Shown in pieces: positions 60,040 through 64,000 of a DNA stretch of 64,000 nt (the first letter of the stretch is position 1; each line of letters opens with the position of its first letter). Made by a program: the position numbers and the translations under genes. The stretch comes from Teratosphaeria epicoccoides (lineage: Eukaryota > Ascomycota > Dothideomycetes > Mycosphaerellales > Teratosphaeriaceae), in NCBI GenBank assembly GCA_021401465.1, contig JADDMT010000049.1:62001-126000 (forward strand), written 5' to 3'. The notes under the pieces were generated by a model. It worked only from the letters and a program-made list of their open reading frames with translations, was not told the DNA's origin and ran no database searches.

Positions 60040-60654
60040 GCTACGACTAGACTCCTGCGGGACGCTGTCAACTAGCTCGGCTACTACGCCATCCAGGAAA
60101 CCCTAATACGAGGCGTTAGCGAAACCCTCTATTACGCTCTATGTCGTAGGACTAAGAGCGAGATCCGCCGAAGGATCTAGGTCAAGAAGGAACCTAGCCT
60201 GCGAGAGAGCCTGTTCTTCGGCCTCATCCTCCCTAATCTCCCGCTCCTTGAGAGCGCGACTATCCTCGACCTCCTAGTTAACCGCGTCTAACTGTTTTTG
60301 AAGACGTATCTCCTTTACATGCGCCTCTATTATCTTCTACGAAGCCTCGGCTAGGACAGCCTTCACATGATCGAGATTAGCAATTAGTCTTTTCTGCTAA
60401 TTACCTAACTTCTTCTATTCGACCTCTGTTACCTTCGCGTTATAACTTCGATAGTTGCTAAAGTGACATTACGAACATTTCCCTAAGGAAATGTGCACCT
60501 AACAAACGAGCTTTAACTCTTGACACTAAGTATAGGACTTCATGCTATCCTAGCCCTAACGATAGATTCGATTCGCGCGGCGTTTGCGTTTCTGCATTAA
60601 AGGGGCGTTAGTGTCTAGGATGACATAAGGCAGTAATGTAGAAAGAGAAGACAT
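60034..60654 (-). pseudogene. R2 antisense ORF: basic, Cys/His, coiled-coil protein
   Basis: 621-nt frame (206 codons) from ATG 60,654 to TAA 60,036-60,034, convergent with pol. Pol and this frame share the palindrome TTATAA, so they overlap by six bases. Stops inside are TAG with one TAA and no TGA. Residues 22-26 are KRKRR. C44, C51, H54, C60-x2-C63 and H64 form a possible zinc cluster. Residues about 90-165 are charged and Leu/Ala/Gln-rich and look like a coiled coil (KEIRLQKQLDAV, then EDSRALKEREIREDEAEEQA). Only about 80 bases separate its ATG from the 3' LTR, so it would be transcribed from the LTR on the antisense strand. Function unknown; a nuclear regulator is inference. Confidence 0.65.
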
Positions 60655-60721
60655 TATAGCACAAAAGGAAATGACAAGAGAAACCCTGTACTAATAAGGT
60701 AGCTTAGGGACAAGCTAGGCT

Positions 60722-60734
60722 AAGAGGGGGATAG
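60722..60734 (+). promoter_or_regulatory. R2 polypurine tract
   Basis: AAGAGGGGGATAG directly abuts the 3' LTR, the expected plus-strand primer site. Confidence 0.8.
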
Positions 60735-61175
60735 TGTTATAAGTATTAGGAGTGCTACGAGTCATAGGATCGTAAGGGTCCTAAGGACTATAAGTTATAA
60801 GCATAGTCATAGGAGAAAGGATCTGTCACGTAAGGACAGATCCCTAGATCTATAGGGTTAGTCTACAGATCTACAGGCCTATAGGGGAGAAGGGATCTGT
60901 CATAGGATAATAGACCCTTAGATCTATAGGGTTAGTCTACAGATCTATAGACACAGATCTGTTAGGTCTGTCGACAGATCTAACAGAACTACTCTGTCTC
61001 TCTAGTATATAGGGATAGCTTCAGGACAGGCAGTTAGGAGCTTCGTGCTTAATTCAATTCCCTTTCCCTAGGGGATAGTTAGTTATAAGGACAATTGCCA
61101 TTATCGATATTCTTTACAGCTCTACGAGTCTAACACCTAGTTACCTTCCTGCTATTAGCACCTACCCTTATGACA
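60735..61175 (+). repeat. R2 3' LTR
   Basis: 441 bp, TGTTATAAG (mutated TGTCATAAG) to CTTATGACA. Differs from the 5' LTR mainly by transitions, including in the 30-nt repeats. Confidence 0.92.
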
Positions 61176-61180
61176 TTATA

Positions 61181-62837
61181 GCGCTAAGGGTAGCCTAGTA
61201 GGAGCTCCTTATTAGGAACGTCTTTAGCATAGAAGACTTCATGCGTCTCGCGCTCTTCTCCTAAAGAGTCCGCGAGTTAGAGGCGTACATTATACATGCC
61301 TTAAGCTACTACACCTTCGCCCTAAAAGGACTTCATAGTAGGCAGCAGGGCTCCTAGAATTAGCTTTAAACTAAGCCGTACGATTAACTGCTAGGATATC
61401 ACGTTAACCTCCGCAAGGTCGTCTAACATATAGTCTACTAGCTTAAGCGAGCTATTAACTCGGACCGTACTAGATAGGCGCTAGGCAGGCTACAAGTCTA
61501 CACTATTAGTAACAGACAGCTTAGACACCCGCGGTAGCTATTCGGCTTGCTTAGGCTTGTCCTTCTTTTGCCTCCTCTCTAAGGAGGTTTTAGACACCTT
61601 GCTTACCTTCTTCCTATTACTTCCTTTATTAATAGTAAGACGCCTAGTAGTCCTTTACTCTACAGATGTAGTAGCTCTCTAGAGGCTTCTCGCTACTATC
61701 CTTAGGCTTAGAAGGTTTGATCCTCTAGACCGAACTACTACGTTAGATGTAACCCTTAGGGCGCTTGTAATAGTAGCCCTTTAGTAGGTCTTCAGGGCTC
61801 GAACGCTTATTATCATTACTACTTAATCTTCTATTTCACTTTAAGGTAATCTCTATACATGTCGTAAAGGACATGAGGTCTTGCCGAGTTATTAGAAGTT
61901 CATGAAAAGTTATGAGTATGTTCTAAAGATTGTTATTAAGCTTGACAAGTAGGTACTACACGCGTTATGTCTTAGTATAGGGTAGCCTCTATCCCTTAAG
62001 CGTAGCGAGATAGGTAGCAAAGCTAGAGGTAGTCTGTCCCTTCCTCTGCTTAGCCTTCTTATACTCTATAGATATAGTAAGGGCGTAGTTACCTAGATCC
62101 TTAACCTAGTTAACATAGAACTAGCGAAAGTCTGCCTACATATATATTCTGTCGTAGACCTGTGTAAGGTTATACTACTCATGCTAATTGTTACGAGGTT
62201 CCTTATCCTCTTTAAGCTACATGACACTAAAGGCGACCTGTTTGCCCTCTATAGCGTATCTGCGTAGGTTAAGCACAAAAACTACTTTACATGCCTATAA
62301 GAAAGTTCGAGCCTCTTTTAAGGTGTCTCCCTTAAATGGCTTTAGGTTACATGCGTTATAACTGCCTCCTAGTTAGCCTACTATGGCCCTAAATTTAGGC
62401 ACTACATTCGTAGGCATATGCAGAGAGTCTACGCCTGCTAGTATAGTATCTTCGCGGGTTCCTAGTGTGAAATCTCGCTAGATTTCTTTATCCGCTAGTT
62501 TATTAGTACTACTTATAGCAATGTCTTCGTTTTACGCGCTGTTATCGCTACTAGAAGGGGTATAGCTTTAGCTCTAGTTCGCTAAGTAGTTTGTAACCTA
62601 GTTAACAATCATAGCTATAAGGGCTAGGTTAATAGTCAGGGTTAGATGCGCTCCCTATACAGGTAATCTATTACCTTGTCTACCGCGTAATTAACCTCTA
62701 GCAGAACCGTCGTTCGATGTAGTGTTACTCGTAGGGAGTACTCCTGCAGGCTAGTTACTTAGTCTAGGTTTGCTGTCACAGGTACTTAGGAGAGTACTTA
62801 CTACGCATTAGTTACAAGTTTGTAGTACTCTAGACAT
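61181..62837 (-). pseudogene. E2 gag-pol, gag part
   Basis: ATG at 62,837. About 552 codons covering gag, the zinc knuckle and the start of the protease-like region, up to the R2 insertion. One of the most mutated stretches in the window. All E2 pieces sum to about 4,966 nt, one base more than intact copies. Confidence 0.82.
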
Positions 62838-62886
62838 ATCATAGTATTCTCTACTAGACTACAAAGCAGGAGGGAGAAAGCAGAAC

Positions 62887-63277
62887 TAATATAGATGTAT
62901 ATGCTATATAATATGAAAATATCTCGTAGTATAACAGAGTAGTCCGACCTTTTAATAGGTACAAGATAGCACTACTTTCTGCTTATTGTAGAGGTAGCGC
63001 TAAAGGTACTTATAACCCCTAACGCCTCTTAATTAGGGAAAGCATGTCTAAGCCTAACCCCGCAGGGGTACCGTAGGGTCAGGAAGCCCCTATAGGGGTA
63101 CTATAGGGTTAGCGAGCGTAGGGGCGTCCTATGTCAGGCATTAATCCTACTTAGATAACATATAAGCTAACGTATGTACAAAGGACCCCCTTACTATATG
63201 TAGCAGGGTTACTACATACTAAGGGCTAGCATCAGAATCTATGCGGCTCTAATAGGCTCCTAGTATTAACCGTATTA
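62887..63277 (-). repeat. Hybrid R1 LTR at the outer end of the stack
   Basis: 391 bp instead of 360. Around 63,055-63,115 the segment AACCCCGCAGGGGTACCGTA is followed by a second, more mutated version (CCCCTATAGGGGTACTATAG), a 31-bp partial duplication. The left part is little mutated, the part just after the join much more so. This fits a join of two different LTRs, as the E1/E2 inversion (and loss of the older LTR's end) would make. Confidence 0.75.
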
Positions 63278-64000
63278 AAGGCACAAGGTAATATCATAAT
63301 CTCTAGTAATACATTAAAGGCGAAGGCAAAGGATCTGTTTATAAGACTGCCTTAGTATTAAGGGATGCTAACACCTAGCTTTAGTAATAGTTAGCTTGAT
63401 GCTTTTAAGAAGCAGTAAAGTGTAAAAGAGCGAAGACTACATAGAGAGGCACGCATTGTAGATATTACTATAATTACTATAGAGCTAGATGCTATTTAAG
63501 ACCTTATTACTTAGTATCCTTTACGTAGAGTCTACAACTATAATAAGACTGCCTTGTATTAGAAGATTGTTCTAGATAAGAGCTTAATAACGCATAATAT
63601 AGCTAGTAATAAGAAGGACAAGGCAAGGATCTTACTACACTTTACTGTTAACGTAGATACCCTTTTACTATTAGCTAGTTAAAGAAGCTACGTTACTTTA
63701 TAGGAGCTAGAGTAAATGTAGATAAGCTTGTAGTTATCTATCGCTATAATAAGAAGGCGTAGATAACAGGAGAGCTCTTTAAGGAATACCTGCTTTAGTT
63801 TAACAAGCAGATAACTAAAAAGGTCCTTCTTCTTATAGATAATTTAAGCACTTATAAAGCTGTAGTTAATAAGCTTAAAGCGCTTAAAACATAGCCTCTT
63901 AAGTAGACTAAGGTAGTTTAGTTACTAGTTAATAGCACGAGTGTAGTATAGCCTCTTAATTAAGGTATCGTCTATTACTTTAAGGCTTATTACTAGCGCT
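63278..64000 (+). pseudogene. pogo/Fot1-type DDE transposase, mutated and cut by the window end
   Basis: Conceptual translation shows the order of the DDE_1 family: LHREARIVD near 63,450; then VYNYNKTALY (63,530-63,559), the YNxDETALYW motif with its Asp now Asn; KKDKARI; then KVLLLIDN with the second Asp at 63,838; and STSVV.PLN.G, where the third Asp (QPLDQG) is now Asn, 63,958. A frameshift lies between the first and second Asp regions. Many TAG stops. No terminal repeats visible. The repeat stack at 6,700-63,277 may have inserted in or next to it; no matching left part was found at 5,880-6,699. Confidence 0.72.

Larger units (their letters stand above)
54255..61175 (+). mobile_element. 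R2: second, complete chromovirus inside E2
   Basis: 6,921 bp, plus orientation. 441-bp LTRs begin TGTCATAAG and end CTTATGACA. Flanked by TTGTA (54,250-54,254) and TTATA (61,176-61,180), which differ by one G-to-A change. Unrelated in sequence to R1 but with the same order: gag, pol with chromodomain, convergent antisense ORF. RIP-mutated. Confidence 0.92.
15090..63277 (-). mobile_element. E2: R1 chromovirus copy hosting most of the stack
   Basis: E2 lies in six pieces: 15,090-16,606, 24,780-26,085, 42,435-42,793, 43,159-44,211, 52,386-54,254 and 61,181-63,277. They total 8,201 bp, or 8,170 after removing a 31-bp duplication in its last LTR. It originally pointed plus, inside E1, with duplication GCTAG; the inversion turned it to minus. 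It was later hit by E3, E4, a solo LTR, E6 and R2, each leaving a 5-bp duplication. Heavily mutated, like E1, as expected for an older host. Confidence 0.85.

Noticed and set aside
54255..61175. R2 as a Ty1/copia element
   Set aside because: The order is protease, RT, RNase H, integrase, chromodomain. Integrase after RT and the chromodomain are diagnostic of Ty3/gypsy chromoviruses.
6915..63277. Many regularly spaced near-identical LTRs as a CRISPR-like or satellite array
   Set aside because: Each repeat is a 360- or 441-bp LTR with polypurine tract or gag next to it and 5-bp target duplications; spacing follows element structure.

Overview
The window looks like nuclear DNA of a filamentous ascomycete (Pezizomycotina; a Dothideomycete is possible but not shown). 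The evidence is short GT..AG introns, a fungus-type deaminase-fold gene and a flavin monooxygenase, next to a long block of retrotransposons destroyed by RIP-like C-to-T/G-to-A mutation. In-frame stops in the dead genes are almost only TAG, with some TAA, as expected when CAG, CAA and TGG codons are hit on either strand.

Bases 1-5,655 are an ordinary gene island: a small secreted Cys-rich protein (minus), an OTT_1508-like deaminase-domain protein (plus) and an FAD-dependent monooxygenase (minus). Bases about 5,880-6,699 are mutated AT-rich DNA in which I recognise no gene.

Bases 6,700-63,277 are one nested stack of LTR retrotransposons. Six full-length copies (E1-E6) belong to one Ty3/gypsy chromovirus, here called R1: 8,168-8,170 bp, 360-bp LTRs TGATA..TATCA, and one 1,654-codon gag-pol frame ending in a chromodomain. 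Also present are a solo LTR, an older LTR fragment and one complete copy of a second chromovirus, R2 (6,921 bp, 441-bp LTRs TGTCATAAG..CTTATGACA). Every junction was resolved with a 5-bp target duplication, except the outer ends. E1 is the outermost host. E2 inserted into E1. E3, E4, a solo LTR, E6 and R2 inserted into E2, and E5 inserted into E4. Recombination between E2's 5' LTR and E1's 5' LTR then inverted everything between them, so E1's 5' half now faces the wrong way at 11,872-15,089.

The most interesting content is an extra gene in both chromovirus families. Downstream of the integrase chromodomain and convergent to gag-pol lies an antisense ORF. In R1 it is exactly 1,497 nt (498 codons) in all six copies, has a Cys-rich N-terminus and nuclear-localisation-like basic clusters, and sits behind its own TATA box and palindromes. 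In R2 it is 621 nt (206 codons), has a basic patch, a Cys/His cluster and a predicted coiled coil, and its stop overlaps the pol stop in a TTATAA palindrome. Both families also show a short complementarity between the bases just after the 5' LTR and the LTR about 34-40 nt downstream of a TATA box. That is the layout expected for Tf1-type self-primed reverse transcription.

Bases 63,278-64,000 hold a mutated pogo/Fot1-type DDE transposase cut by the window edge.
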